Source of the DNA: Flaviramulus sp.
GTDB taxonomy: Bacteria; Bacteroidota; Bacteroidia; Flavobacteriales; Flavobacteriaceae
Direction: 5' to 3'
Length of the DNA stretch: 64,000 nt
Assembly: GCF_013001275.1 (NCBI RefSeq)
Contig: NZ_JABDMV010000050.1
Coordinates: 20,904-84,903 of the forward strand
The notes under the pieces: generated by a model
Seen by the model: only the letters and a program-made list of their open reading frames with translations
What the model was told of the DNA's origin: nothing
Database searches by the model: none
Translations under genes and position numbers: made by a program
Part shown: one piece after another, positions 52,955 through 62,419 of the stretch
Numbering within the stretch: the first letter of the stretch is position 1
Layout: each line of letters opens with the position of its first letter

Positions 52955-54433
52955 TTAATTATTTTGATCGAAAGCACTTATCATTTTATATTTTGATTGT
53001 AGATATTTCGCCGTAATAGCTTTCATTAATTTTTGATGGAAAACAATACCAATTATTCCAAGAACTGCCAATATTAAACAGGCAATTTCAAACCCAATTA
53101 AAAAGTAAAATAAGGCAAATAATCCCATTGGAAGAATTAACAACGGAATTCCAATTAACCATTGCACAGCACCGGTACCTTGATAGTTGAATGCTGCTTT
53201 TTGACTTAAATCTATCTTTTTCCTATTAAAAGAGCCGCCATATAAAATTACATGCGTATTAACACCAATATTGTAAATAGCTGCCGCAAAATGTGCTAAA
53301 AGAATTTTCCATCCAAAAAACACATAAGGTATTCCAAGAACAAATAATATAATTACACTAACTGCCATTAACGTAAATTTTGATTTTAAATATTGTTCGT
53401 ATTTAATATTCTGGCTCATTAGTAATTTGTAATAACCGCTATCCCAAGCCGGGATAAATTGCCCAAAATTAATAAGAAAAATACCTGTGGAAAACACACC
53501 AATAAACACAAAAAACCATGGTAACCCTTGATATGTTGGTTGAGGGTAAAAAAACAATCCATACAATAACCCAATAGCTAACATCCATACAGAAGATTTT
53601 GTTCGTTTATTTCGCCAAATCAATTTTAAATCTAATTGCATGAATGGTGCAATATCTCCAAAGTTTTTAGTCCATTCTAAATTTGATGCATTTACTTCTT
53701 TAAGTTTAGTTTTTAAACCACTGTCCAAAAACAATTTTTGCCTTAGTAACTTGAAATTAAACCAATAAACTAGTACGAGTAAACCAATTAGGCCTAATAC
53801 AAGAATAGGAGATTGATAAATTGCGTTAAATCCATTTCCGAAAATCTCATTAAAAGATATGATGTTGAAATGATTTAAGGCATACAAACCGCCTGTTAAT
53901 AAAATTATGGGGAGGAAAGACAATTCAGTTTCAGCCGAGAGACTTTCAATAATAAAATTTAGAAAATTTATAATGAGTACAATTAAAACTAATGCAAACA
54001 TCCAAACTAAAACAGGGCCAACAGAGTAATCTTTTACAATTAAAGTTACACCAAAGGGAACTATTGCAAAAAGCGGTAAAAAATTAAAGAATGATAATGC
54101 AGACTTCCCTAAAACAAAATTTACAACTTGGCTTCTTTTTATTGGTAAAGTTAGCAGCGGTTTTACACTCATTACGGGCAATTTTTGAAAGAAAAACCGT
54201 AAAACTAAATCGAATAATATCCAGTAAAAAAGCAAGCTATTTACAATAGGCAAAGGATCTTTATCAGGATAGATTTCTTTAATTCCAGGATATAAAAGTA
54301 ACCCCATACCTAAAAACACTAAAATAAAATATAGTGCCAAAAACCCCATAAATATTTTAATGCCTAGGCTTTTTCCAAAACTTGCCGACCTTAAAAAAGA
54401 TTTCCACTCTAAACTTAAAAACCGTTTTATCAT
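52955..54433 (-). CDS. ABC transporter permease, DUF5687
   Basis: A 492-aa membrane protein with about 12 hydrophobic helices, matching the DUF5687 family seen in Bacteroidota. 'FLSLEWKSFLRSASFGKSL' at the N-terminus is characteristic. It is paired with the ATPase downstream. The substrate is unknown. The 9-bp gap to the DUF2059 gene suggests all three are one leftward unit. Confidence 0.9.
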   Translation of the reverse strand: MIKRFLSLEWKSFLRSASFGKSLGIKIFMGFLALYFILVFLGMGLLLYPGIKEIYPDKDPLPIVNSLLFYWILFDLVLRFFFQKLPVMSVKPLLTLPIKRSQVVNFVLGKSALSFFNFLPLFAIVPFGVTLIVKDYSVGPVLVWMFALVLIVLIINFLNFIIESLSAETELSFLPIILLTGGLYALNHFNIISFNEIFGNGFNAIYQSPILVLGLIGLLVLVYWFNFKLLRQKLFLDSGLKTKLKEVNASNLEWTKNFGDIAPFMQLDLKLIWRNKRTKSSVWMLAIGLLYGLFFYPQPTYQGLPWFFVFIGVFSTGIFLINFGQFIPAWDSGYYKLLMSQNIKYEQYLKSKFTLMAVSVIILFVLGIPYVFFGWKILLAHFAAAIYNIGVNTHVILYGGSFNRKKIDLSQKAAFNYQGTGAVQWLIGIPLLILPMGLFALFYFLIGFEIACLILAVLGIIGIVFHQKLMKAITAKYLQSKYKMISAFDQNN

Positions 54434-54442
54434 GTTTTTTGT

Positions 54443-54859
54443 TTAGTTATATTTTTGAGCAATATTTTGAACTTCCATTCCCCAAGATTGACCAAACATC
54501 ATTGCCTTTTGGGTTAATCCTAATTGTTTATCAGCTAATTTTTTACCTAAATCAGTGTTATAAAATGTTACTAGCTCTTGTATCTCATCTTCAGTAAATT
54601 CTGCCATATATAACTCCGCCATTTTCTCATATAATCCATCTAAAGTTCCATTCGCTTCAATTATATAAGCGGCTTTATTTTCTTCAGAAACCATCGCGCC
54701 AATTTGTTCAATGGCATTTTCAAAAGCAGAACCAGCACCAGTAAGCTTTAAAAACTCAACTGTTTCGTTTTTAAAATTTGAGTTTTCTTGCGCGTTAATT
54801 TGTAAAGTAAATGTTGAAATTAAAAGACATACTAGTAAAACTTTTTTCATTTTTTTCAT
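54443..54859 (-). CDS. Secreted DUF2059 protein
   Basis: A 138-aa exported protein: signal peptide ending near 'LQINAQ', then an all-helical domain with 'ELYMAEFTEDEIQELVTFYNTDLGKKL' (landmarks 80-106), the DUF2059 signature. Function unknown. It is the first gene of the unit before the ABC pair. A divergent -7 element (TAACTTTG on the minus strand, 54943-54936) lies upstream. Confidence 0.88.
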   Translation of the reverse strand: MKKMKKVLLVCLLISTFTLQINAQENSNFKNETVEFLKLTGAGSAFENAIEQIGAMVSEENKAAYIIEANGTLDGLYEKMAELYMAEFTEDEIQELVTFYNTDLGKKLADKQLGLTQKAMMFGQSWGMEVQNIAQKYN

Positions 54860-54935
54860 TTTTAATGGTTAGTAATTATATTTATTTTTAATGAATTCTA
54901 TATGTTGGTAATCTTTTTGCGTTATTTGTTACAAA

Positions 54936-54972
54936 CAAAGTTAAAATTTGAATACCAACTTCATTATTTTTG
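54936..54972. promoter_or_regulatory. Divergent -7 elements for DUF2059 and reductase genes
   Basis: On the minus strand TAACTTTG (54943-54936) and on the plus strand TATTTTTG (54965-54972) both match TAnnTTTG exactly, in opposite orientations 21 bp apart. No clear TTG at normal spacing for either. Confidence 0.5.
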
Positions 54973-54988
54973 CAAAAAATAAATTTAT

Positions 54989-56047
54989 ATGTCCGCATTT
55001 TACCCACTTGTAATTAAAGCTATTGAAAGACAAACTGATAAATCTATCAGTATTTCATTTGTTGTACCCGAAACACTTAAAGAAACATTTTCTTTTAAGG
55101 CTGGACAATATATAACTTTAAAAACTATAATTGAAGGGCAAGAAGTGCGACGTGATTACTCACTATGTGTGTCTCCGAAAAGTGACGAATTAAAAGTAGC
55201 TATTAAAGAAGTTAAAGACGGCACATTTTCTGCATTTGCAAATAATACTTTAAAAGCAGGAGAGACTCTAGAGGTAGCGTCACCTAAAGGGCGTTTTATA
55301 TTCGAACCCAACGATTCCAAAACTAAAAACATTGCGGCTTTTGCTGCTGGAAGTGGTATTACTCCTATTTTAAGCATAATTAAATGTGCTTTAGAGGAAG
55401 AAGTTTATAGCAAAGTTATCTTGGTTTACGGAAATAAATCTACCGATGAAACTATGTTTTTAAACGAGCTATTGGAGCTTCAGCATAAATATAAAGATCG
55501 TTTCTCAATTCAATTTGTTTTTAGTCAGCAAGATGAAGATGATTCAATTTTTGGTAGAATTGAAAAAAGCACCGTTAACTACGTGATGAAAAACAAACAC
55601 AAGCATGTTGTGGTTGATGCCTTTTATCTTTGCGGACCAGAAGCTATGATACATACTGTTAAAGATGTTTTAACGGAACATGATATAGATGAAAGCCGAA
55701 TTCATTTTGAATTATTTAAGGCCTCTAAAACTGAGGAATTGGGTAAAGAAAATAATGTCGCGTCAGGGAAAACAAATATCACGATTACTGTGGATGACGA
55801 AACCACGACTTTTGAAATGTCTCAAAAACAAACCATACTTGAGGCTGCTTTAGATGAAGATTTAGATGCTCCGTATTCATGTCAAGGCGGAATTTGTAGT
55901 AGCTGTTTAGCGAGAATAAAAGATGGTGAAGCTACTATGAGACAAAATAATATTTTAACAGAGAGCGAAGTTGCCGAAGGGTTAATTTTAACTTGTCAAG
56001 CACACCCAACAACAGATACTATTGTTGTTGATTATGATGATGTGTAA
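54989..56047 (+). CDS. FAD/2Fe-2S oxidoreductase, PaaE-like
   Basis: A 352-aa electron-transfer reductase. Order: FAD-binding barrel ('QEVRRDYSLCVSP'), NAD(P)-binding domain ('AAGSGITPILSII', 'YLCGPEAMI'), and a C-terminal plant-type ferredoxin with 'CQGGICSSC...LTCQAHP'. This is the layout of PaaE, the reductase of the phenylacetyl-CoA epoxidase, but also of several monooxygenase partners; no paaABCD genes are here. The plus-strand -7 element lies 17 bp before its start. Confidence 0.9.
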   Translation: MSAFYPLVIKAIERQTDKSISISFVVPETLKETFSFKAGQYITLKTIIEGQEVRRDYSLCVSPKSDELKVAIKEVKDGTFSAFANNTLKAGETLEVASPKGRFIFEPNDSKTKNIAAFAAGSGITPILSIIKCALEEEVYSKVILVYGNKSTDETMFLNELLELQHKYKDRFSIQFVFSQQDEDDSIFGRIEKSTVNYVMKNKHKHVVVDAFYLCGPEAMIHTVKDVLTEHDIDESRIHFELFKASKTEELGKENNVASGKTNITITVDDETTTFEMSQKQTILEAALDEDLDAPYSCQGGICSSCLARIKDGEATMRQNNILTESEVAEGLILTCQAHPTTDTIVVDYDDV

Positions 56048-56056
56048 GTAAATAAT

Positions 56057-57079
56057 TTAAATTACAGCGTTTATTTTATCAATTACTAAATCGGGAGAAA
56101 TACTTCTCGCGGCATATTTATAATTTTCAGGGTATTTATTCCCGTAAACCGAAGTTGGTATTAACGGAAATTCATTTCTGTCAGCAATCAAACAATAATC
56201 AAAAGGTTGATTAAACGGAGCAAAGCCAGCGTATGGATGCGTAACACCCCAAATAGTTATAACTTTTATTCCTAGCATCGCGGCGATATGAGCATTGCCC
56301 GAATCCATGGAAAGCATCACGTTTAAGTTCGAAATAAGATCCATTTCTTCATCTAATGATAGTCTTCCAGCGGCATTAATTACATTATCATATTTGTTTT
56401 CAAGCCCACTCAAAAATTCTATTTCGTTTTTTCCTCCCCCAAATAAAATCACTTTATTTTTTTTTGAAAGATGCTCTATCACTATTGTCATTAAATCTAA
56501 CGGATACATTTTACCTTCATGTGCTGCGAAAGGAGCAATCCCGATCAATTTTTTAGAATCTTGCCCAATTAAATTTTGAAGCTTTTTATTTAACTGGGCT
56601 TTTTTAGGAAATGTTGGATTTGTTAAAATTGTTCTATATCCCAAAGGTTCGAAAACCTCCGCGTAGCCATTATGTGTCGATTTTAAAGGCTCAAATATTT
56701 TACCAGATATTAATTGGCGCTTTTCTTTTCTGCCCTTGTCAATAGTAACAAATCTTTTGCCTCGAATAAACTTTTTTAAAATCTTACTTCTTAAAACATT
56801 ATGTAAATCGGCAATCGCATAAAACTGATTGGCTTTGTTTAATTGACGTGCCAATTTATATAACCCATAAATACCCTTGTGTTTTTCCTCCAAATAAGCT
56901 GGAAAAACGGTTACATTATCTAAATTTCTGAAAAATGAAGTGAATTTAGTGCGTGTTAAAATCGTGATTTTAATGTCTGGATATTGTTGAGTTAGAGCAC
57001 GCACAACTGGAACCGACATTGCAACATCTCCCATGGCTGAAAGACGAATTACAAGAATGTGTTTAGGTGTTTTGGCCAT
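56057..57079 (-). CDS. Glycosyltransferase family 9 (heptosyltransferase-like)
   Basis: A 340-aa GT-B glycosyltransferase of the ADP-heptose:LPS family. 'ILVIRLSAMGDVAMSVPVV' (about 8-26), 'IGIAPFAAHEGKMYPLDLM' and 'SMDSGNAHIAAMLG' are the family signatures for nucleotide-sugar binding. It probably adds a sugar to the LPS core. DUF4254 is directly upstream (45 bp) and probably co-transcribed. Confidence 0.92.
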   Translation of the reverse strand: MAKTPKHILVIRLSAMGDVAMSVPVVRALTQQYPDIKITILTRTKFTSFFRNLDNVTVFPAYLEEKHKGIYGLYKLARQLNKANQFYAIADLHNVLRSKILKKFIRGKRFVTIDKGRKEKRQLISGKIFEPLKSTHNGYAEVFEPLGYRTILTNPTFPKKAQLNKKLQNLIGQDSKKLIGIAPFAAHEGKMYPLDLMTIVIEHLSKKNKVILFGGGKNEIEFLSGLENKYDNVINAAGRLSLDEEMDLISNLNVMLSMDSGNAHIAAMLGIKVITIWGVTHPYAGFAPFNQPFDYCLIADRNEFPLIPTSVYGNKYPENYKYAARSISPDLVIDKINAVI

Positions 57080-57124
57080 TAAACCTTTAAAATAGTTCCT
57101 GATATAAGTACAGGCGCCTAATCA

Positions 57125-57730
57125 TTATTTTTGACCTCTCAATACAGGATTAAGCTCATCATCATTATACATTTTCATTTGCTTATAAACTTTCATGTAT
57201 TTATCACCTTTTTCAATATCACTTAAAAGGGTGTCGATGGCAGTGGATAAATCTACCCGTTGTTCTAATAAAATATCTAACTTCTGTTGGCAAGCATTTC
57301 TATGAGAATCAGAAGCGTCTTTACGCGTTGCCTCCTCATTCATATGGTAAATTTTTAATGCTAAAATAGAAAGTCTATCTACACCCCAAGCGGGGCTTTC
57401 TGTGTTAATAGTCGCACTCTTTTTTGGTGTTGTATTTTGATATTTCTCAAGAAAATAGCTATCAATGTATTCAACCATATCCGTTCTGTCTTGGTTTGAA
57501 GCATCAATTTTTCGTTTTAATGTTAATGCTGCAACAGGATCTATTTGCGGATCACGAATGATGTCTTCATAATGCCATTGTACCGTATCAATCCAGCATT
57601 TTCTATATAATAAATGTTCTAATAAATCACTTTTATCATAAGCATTTTTAAAAGGTTGATCCACTGTATTTATAATGTGGTATTTCTCTATAACGTCTTG
57701 AAAAATTTTATTGGCTTTACTTGCAAACAT
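57125..57730 (-). CDS. DUF4254 protein
   Basis: A 201-aa cytoplasmic, mainly helical protein matching DUF4254 ('LEHLLYRKCWIDTVQWHYED', about 36-55; 'WGVDRLSILALKIYHM'). Function unknown; it is often next to GT9 genes, which suggests a role in LPS core assembly (position-based inference). A minus-strand -7 element TAGTTTTG lies at 57757-57750, about 20 bp before its start. Confidence 0.88.
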   Translation of the reverse strand: MFASKANKIFQDVIEKYHIINTVDQPFKNAYDKSDLLEHLLYRKCWIDTVQWHYEDIIRDPQIDPVAALTLKRKIDASNQDRTDMVEYIDSYFLEKYQNTTPKKSATINTESPAWGVDRLSILALKIYHMNEEATRKDASDSHRNACQQKLDILLEQRVDLSTAIDTLLSDIEKGDKYMKVYKQMKMYNDDELNPVLRGQK

Positions 57731-57821
57731 ATCTAATAAATTTAAAGTGCAAAACTACATAAATTATATCATAATTTTACTGATATATAAAAGGTAGTTA
57801 AACGTATTCAAACTTTTAAAA

Positions 57822-57829
57822 TATATTTG
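57822..57829 (+). promoter_or_regulatory. -7 promoter element of upp
   Basis: TATATTTG, an exact TAnnTTTG. The TTG at 57827 that would start a longer upp ORF lies inside it, so the true start is ATG 57890. Confidence 0.6.
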
Positions 57830-57889
57830 AGAGAAGAAATTATACTTTATATTTATTTAACTTTACTCTTAAAAAACATTAAGCATCTT

Positions 57890-58549
57890 ATGCAAATACA
57901 CAACCTGTCTCGACAAAACTCAATTCTCAATTCATTTATTTCTGAGATTAGAAATGAAACAATACAAAAAGACAGTATGCGTTTTAGACGCAATATTGAA
58001 CGTGTCGGGGAGATTTTAGGGTATGAAATGAGCAAAGTTTTAAACTACAAAACTACGAATATTAAAACACCATTGGGAGATTGTGACATTAATTTAGCAA
58101 CTAACGACATTGTATTATGTTCCATTCTAAGAGCTGGCGTACCATTGCACAACGGTCTTTTAAATTATTTTGATACTGCTGAAAACGCCTTTATTTCGGC
58201 ATACAGACATCATAAACAAAATCCTGAAACTTTTGAAATTATTGTTGAATATTTAGCTTGTCCTAGTTTAGAAAATAAAACATTGATTCTAATAGATCCA
58301 ATGTTAGCAACAGGCCAATCTATGGTGGCAACTTTTGAAGCATTAAAGCCTTTTGGAACACCAAAAGAAATTCATTTAATTAGCGTTATTGGCGCCCAAG
58401 AAGGTGTAGATTTTGTAAATAAATATTTTGACAACAATGTGCATTTATGGATTGCTGCAATTGATAAAAACCTAAATGATAAAGGATATATTATTCCGGG
58501 TCTTGGAGATGCTGGCGATTTAGCCTTTGGAAAAAAACTCCAGAAATAA
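57890..58549 (+). CDS. upp: Uracil phosphoribosyltransferase
   Basis: A 219-aa salvage enzyme joining uracil and PRPP to UMP. The PRPP loop is 'LILIDPMLATGQSM', and the uracil-binding end is 'IIPGLGDAGDLAFGKK'. 'LCSILRAGVPLHNGL' is the family's flexible-loop region. I start at ATG 57890; the longer frame contains the promoter. Its 3' end overlaps the convergent DUF6427 gene by 30 bp. Confidence 0.95.
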   Translation: MQIHNLSRQNSILNSFISEIRNETIQKDSMRFRRNIERVGEILGYEMSKVLNYKTTNIKTPLGDCDINLATNDIVLCSILRAGVPLHNGLLNYFDTAENAFISAYRHHKQNPETFEIIVEYLACPSLENKTLILIDPMLATGQSMVATFEALKPFGTPKEIHLISVIGAQEGVDFVNKYFDNNVHLWIAAIDKNLNDKGYIIPGLGDAGDLAFGKKLQK

Positions 58550-59461
58550 AATTACAAAAGGCGTAAAAACTAGCACAGCCAAAAAAATTTCTTCAAACCA
58601 CTTTTCCTTAATAATATCAATATAATTAGATATTATAATTGCTAAAGGCGCATACAAAAACAGAAATTCGCTTCCATTTTTATTAGGTGCATGAATAATA
58701 ATTGAAAACCCTATTAATGCCGCAATAATGATAATTTTAAAGGAAGATCTAGAAGCTTTTTTTTTCTTCTTTATATTGTTTAAATAATAAATTGACGACC
58801 AAATCCCAAAAGACAGCAGTGTTGTAATTGCCACCAGATACTTTAAAGAATTATATTGACTAAAATCAAAACTAACTTCAGTCGAAATATTATATAATTC
58901 GAAAAAATTTTCATTTAATAGTATAGAAACAGTGAATGCAATTACAGTTACAGTTATGGCACCCGTAATTGGAATTATCCAATGCCTTATATTATTATCA
59001 GAATATAAAATAAGTGATATAAATATTAGTGCAAAAAATAAAATAGCCCAAAAATAAAATAATGATGCGACAGTAATCCAAAAAGCAGCATCTAAAAGTT
59101 TCTTCTTAACCTCTTTTTGTGAACGTAAACTTATAATTCTTCTTAAGCCTAAAAGCACAAAAAAATTAGATACTAAAATGTGTGAATTGCTGGTTGTTTC
59201 AGTAATAAAAAGAAGAAATAGACTGAACAACAAAATTTCATAATCGTTTTTTTTTGTTAAACTATTTTTACTGACAATGAAATTTAATAATAAAATCGAG
59301 GCACAAACAATTAAAAATAAAGCAAGTTGTTTAAGAATAAAAATAAAATTAACAGAATCAAGGGTTAGCTTTGTTTTAGCAATAAAAAAAGCTAAAAGCG
59401 TAATAAAAAAAATAATAATAAAATTTATTGACTTAGATTTTTTAAAAATGCTTGTTATCAT
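58520..59461 (-). CDS. DUF6427 membrane protein
   Basis: A 313-aa protein with about 8-10 hydrophobic helices and short loops, matching DUF6427 of flavobacteria (family number from memory). 'LKQLALFLIVCASILLLNFIVSKNSL' (landmarks 44-69) is a typical helix. Function unknown. Divergent from the DUF6341 gene, with the latter's promoter overlapping this gene's first codons, and 30 bp convergent overlap with upp. Confidence 0.85.
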   Translation of the reverse strand: MITSIFKKSKSINFIIIFFITLLAFFIAKTKLTLDSVNFIFILKQLALFLIVCASILLLNFIVSKNSLTKKNDYEILLFSLFLLFITETTSNSHILVSNFFVLLGLRRIISLRSQKEVKKKLLDAAFWITVASLFYFWAILFFALIFISLILYSDNNIRHWIIPITGAITVTVIAFTVSILLNENFFELYNISTEVSFDFSQYNSLKYLVAITTLLSFGIWSSIYYLNNIKKKKKASRSSFKIIIIAALIGFSIIIHAPNKNGSEFLFLYAPLAIIISNYIDIIKEKWFEEIFLAVLVFTPFVILFLEFFSKG

Positions 59462-59481
59462 TAACTGTTTTTGTATTTTTG
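59452..59481 (+). promoter_or_regulatory. Promoter of DUF6341 gene
   Basis: TTG (59452-59454), 19 bp, TATTTTTG (59474-59481), a full consensus match. Its -33 element lies within the first codons of the divergent DUF6427 gene. Confidence 0.75.
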
Positions 59482-59531
59482 CTCTGTAAATATACTAACT
59501 AATATACGGTTAGAAAATAATATAAATCCTT

Positions 59532-59759
59532 ATGAAAGATTTCTTTTACGCGATACAAGATTTATTTGTGAATGTACTTTTCGCGCCATATGATGCATTA
59601 AGAGCTTTAGAGTTAGAAAACTGGTTTGCAGCAAATACTGTGTCGTGGCTATTCCTAGTAATTGGGTTAGTTGCCATGGTTTATTGGATGGGGCAATTAA
59701 AAAGTTTCAACGACAATAATGAAGAAGATAAAAGTATTTCTTCGCATTCATACTTATAA
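59532..59759 (+). CDS. DUF6341 small membrane protein
   Basis: A 75-aa protein with one strong TM helix (about 37-57, 'TVSWLFLVIGLVAMVYWMG') and a short acidic C-terminus. Flavobacterial relatives carry the DUF6341 label and are sometimes misnamed uracil phosphoribosyltransferase from the nearby upp gene. It has a consensus promoter, so it is a real gene. Its end overlaps purD by 6 bp. Confidence 0.88.
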   Translation: MKDFFYAIQDLFVNVLFAPYDALRALELENWFAANTVSWLFLVIGLVAMVYWMGQLKSFNDNNEEDKSISSHSYL

Positions 59760-61025
59760 ATCGAAACCAATATCTTTACGATAATACATCTTATCAAAAT
59801 GTAGTTTTTTTATACTTTGGTAAGATTTTTTTATGGCTTCTTGGTACGTGTCTCCGTACGATGTAATCGCCATAACACGGCCACCAGAAGTTACTATTTT
59901 TCTATCCACTATTTGCGCCCCGGCATGAAAGGGAATAGAATTTTCAATAGTTTTAATTCCGGTGATTTCTTTACCTTTTTCATAGGCTTCAGGATAACCT
60001 CCGGACACTAACATTATAGTAGTCGCAGCCCGTTCGTCAATTTCAATATTAATTTTATCTAAAGTACCGTTCGCCATGGTTTGTAAGATTTCAACAAAAT
60101 CATTTTTTAATCGTGGTAATACAACTTCCGTTTCAGGGTCGCCCATACGAACATTATATTCAATCACTTTAGGGTCGTCACCAACTTTTATAAGCCCGAT
60201 AAAAACAAAACCCACATAAGGTAAATTGTCTTTCTGAAGCCCTTTAATTGTTGGCTTCACAATGCGTTCTTCAATTTTATTTAAAAATTCATCAGTTGCA
60301 AAAGGCACCGGTGAAACCGCTCCCATACCGCCTGTATTTAATCCGGTATCTCCTTCGCCAATGCGCTTGTAATCTTTTGCTGTTGGCAAAATTTTATAAT
60401 GTTTTCCATCTGTTAAAACAAAACAACTTAATTCAATACCATCTAAAAATTCTTCGATTACCACTTTTGTGCTCGCATCTCCAAATTTAGCATCAACTAA
60501 CATGCTTTTTAATTCTTCTTTGGCCTCGATTAAATCATTTAATATAACCACACCTTTTCCGGCTGCTAATCCGTCGGCTTTTAATACATATGGTGGTTTT
60601 AAAGTTTCTAAAAATGCATACCCATTTTCAACAGTTTCTTTAGTAAAACTCTCGTAAGCCGCAGTTGGAATATTATGGCGATATAAAAATTCTTTGGCAA
60701 ATTCTTTACTGCCTTCCAATTCTGCAGCAGCTTTTTCTGGCCCTATAACAGATATATGTTTTATCTCCTTATCGTTCAGAAAATAATCATGAATTCCCAA
60801 AACTAATGGATCTTCGGGTCCTACGACAACCATTTCGATGCTGTTGGTTAAAACAAGTTTTTTAATAGCTTCAAAATCAGTTACGCCAATATTAACATTT
60901 GTTGCTACTTGTGCTGTTCCTGAATTTCCCGGAGCTACAAATAACTGTTTGCATTTTGGGCTTTGGGCAATTTTCCAAGCAAATGTGTGTTCTCTTCCGC
61001 CAGAACCAAGTATTAAAATGTTCAT
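59754..61025 (-). CDS. purD: Phosphoribosylamine--glycine ligase
   Basis: A 423-aa ATP-grasp enzyme making GAR in purine synthesis. 'ILILGSGGREHTFAWKIAQS' (about 3-22), 'VLKADGLAAGKGVVIL', 'LSCFVLTDGKHYKILPTAKDYKRIGEGDTGLNTGGMGAVSP' (landmark region 205-245) and 'EYNVRMGDPETEVVLPRL' are the family signatures, including the PurD GDTGLNTGGMG block. A -7-like TATTTTTG (minus strand, 61050-61043) lies just upstream. Confidence 0.97.
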   Translation of the reverse strand: MNILILGSGGREHTFAWKIAQSPKCKQLFVAPGNSGTAQVATNVNIGVTDFEAIKKLVLTNSIEMVVVGPEDPLVLGIHDYFLNDKEIKHISVIGPEKAAAELEGSKEFAKEFLYRHNIPTAAYESFTKETVENGYAFLETLKPPYVLKADGLAAGKGVVILNDLIEAKEELKSMLVDAKFGDASTKVVIEEFLDGIELSCFVLTDGKHYKILPTAKDYKRIGEGDTGLNTGGMGAVSPVPFATDEFLNKIEERIVKPTIKGLQKDNLPYVGFVFIGLIKVGDDPKVIEYNVRMGDPETEVVLPRLKNDFVEILQTMANGTLDKINIEIDERAATTIMLVSGGYPEAYEKGKEITGIKTIENSIPFHAGAQIVDRKIVTSGGRVMAITSYGDTYQEAIKKSYQSIKKLHFDKMYYRKDIGFDL

Positions 61026-61100
61026 TGTTTTTATTGTTTCGGCAAAAATAAAACTAATGCTTCTAATACACGAATATTTTTTATTTACTTTACATCATTA

Positions 61101-61108
61101 TAATTTTG
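61101..61108 (+). promoter_or_regulatory. -7 promoter element overlapping possible TTG starts
   Basis: TAATTTTG matches TAnnTTTG. Because the TTG at 61106 overlaps it, translation more likely begins at TTG 61118, just after the transcript start. Confidence 0.45.
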
Positions 61109-61117
61109 AATTTGAAT

Positions 61118-62419
61118 TTGTTTAATCTTTCGTTACAATTAAATGGTTTTCCTATTAGGCGAGCGAATAGGTTATTGAAAGAAATTCAAAGTAAAAATGA
61201 TGTTGAATTTGAATTATATCATGAAGCTAAAAAACAAGAGATTGTTGCTTTTCATTTACAGCATAATACTTTTTATAAAAAATTTGCTAAAAATGTAGAC
61301 CCAAAAGATTGGAATAGTATACCAATCATGACTAAAAGGGACTTACAAATCCCATTGAATGAAAGACTATCAGAAGGATTTACTCAAAAAAATGTATATA
61401 TCAACAAAACTTCAGGGTCATCAGGCGATCCTTTTATTTTTGCTAAAGATAAGTTTTGTCATGCTTTAACTTGGGCCATTTTTATAGACCGCTACCGTTG
61501 GTTTGATTTAGATTTTAACAATTCCAAAGAGGCCAGATTTTATGGTATCCCTTTAGATAACATAGGGTATTATAAAGAGCGTATAAAAGATAAATTAAGT
61601 AATCGTTTTCGGTTTTCCGTATTTGATTTAAGTGACTCACAACTAGAAAAAAATCTTGAAACTTTTAAAAATACGTCTTTTGATTATTTGAATGGTTACA
61701 CGAGTTCCATAGTTCAATTTGCTAAATTTTTAAACCGTAAAAACATAGTTCTTAAAAGCGTTTGTCCTTCAATAAAAGCATGTATTGTTACTTCTGAAAT
61801 GCTTTTTGATGACGATAAAACGCTTTTACAGTCTCAGCTTGGTGTTCCAATTATAAATGAGTATGGAGCCGCTGAATTAGGTTTAATAGCTTTTCAAAAT
61901 CAGCAAAAAGAATGGTTGATTAATACCGATGATATGTTTATTGAAGTACTAGATGAGAAGAATAGGATTGTACCTTATGGCGAAGAAGGCCGGTTGGTAA
62001 TTACATCGCTTTATAATAAAGCGCACCCATTAATTCGATATGATTTAGGTGATATTGGCAAACTATCAAAAACAAGTACGTCAAGAAAACTAATTTTAAA
62101 AACTTTAATTGGACGAACTAATGATCTTGTGAAGTTGCCAAGTGGTAAAAAAGCGGTAGGTTTAACCTTTTACTATGTTACAAAAACCGTAATTGAGGAC
62201 GATGGCAATGTAAAAGAATTTATTATTGAGCAACTAAAACTAGACGTTTTTAAGATAAGTTATGTTAGTAATTATGAACTATCAGAAAAAAAAATAAAAT
62301 CTATTAAAAATGTTATATACCAATATTTAGAACCTCATCTAAATGTATTGTTTGAGAAGAAAACTGCCTTAGATCGTTCAAACAGAGGGAAATTAAAACA
62401 ATTTAGATCTTATTTATAG
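61118..62419 (+). CDS. CapK/PaaK-like AMP-forming enzyme
   Basis: A 433-aa (from TTG 61118) adenylate-forming-family protein like CapK or phenylacetate-CoA ligases. 'VYINKTSGSSGDPFIFAKDK' is the phosphate-binding loop, 'IINEYGAAELGLIAFQNQ' the A5-like motif, and 'LIRYDLGDIGKL' the A7-like motif. Position beside a GT2 and a WcaJ-type gene supports a capsule/exopolysaccharide role rather than phenylacetate breakdown. TTG starts at 61106 and 61112 are alternatives. It overlaps the convergent GT2 gene by 17 bp. Confidence 0.88.
   Translation: MFNLSLQLNGFPIRRANRLLKEIQSKNDVEFELYHEAKKQEIVAFHLQHNTFYKKFAKNVDPKDWNSIPIMTKRDLQIPLNERLSEGFTQKNVYINKTSGSSGDPFIFAKDKFCHALTWAIFIDRYRWFDLDFNNSKEARFYGIPLDNIGYYKERIKDKLSNRFRFSVFDLSDSQLEKNLETFKNTSFDYLNGYTSSIVQFAKFLNRKNIVLKSVCPSIKACIVTSEMLFDDDKTLLQSQLGVPIINEYGAAELGLIAFQNQQKEWLINTDDMFIEVLDEKNRIVPYGEEGRLVITSLYNKAHPLIRYDLGDIGKLSKTSTSRKLILKTLIGRTNDLVKLPSGKKAVGLTFYYVTKTVIEDDGNVKEFIIEQLKLDVFKISYVSNYELSEKKIKSIKNVIYQYLEPHLNVLFEKKTALDRSNRGKLKQFRSYL

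Noticed and set aside
57827..57889. Extended N-terminus of Upp
   Set aside because: Its TTG start lies inside the TATATTTG promoter box; the known Upp start pattern fits ATG 57890.
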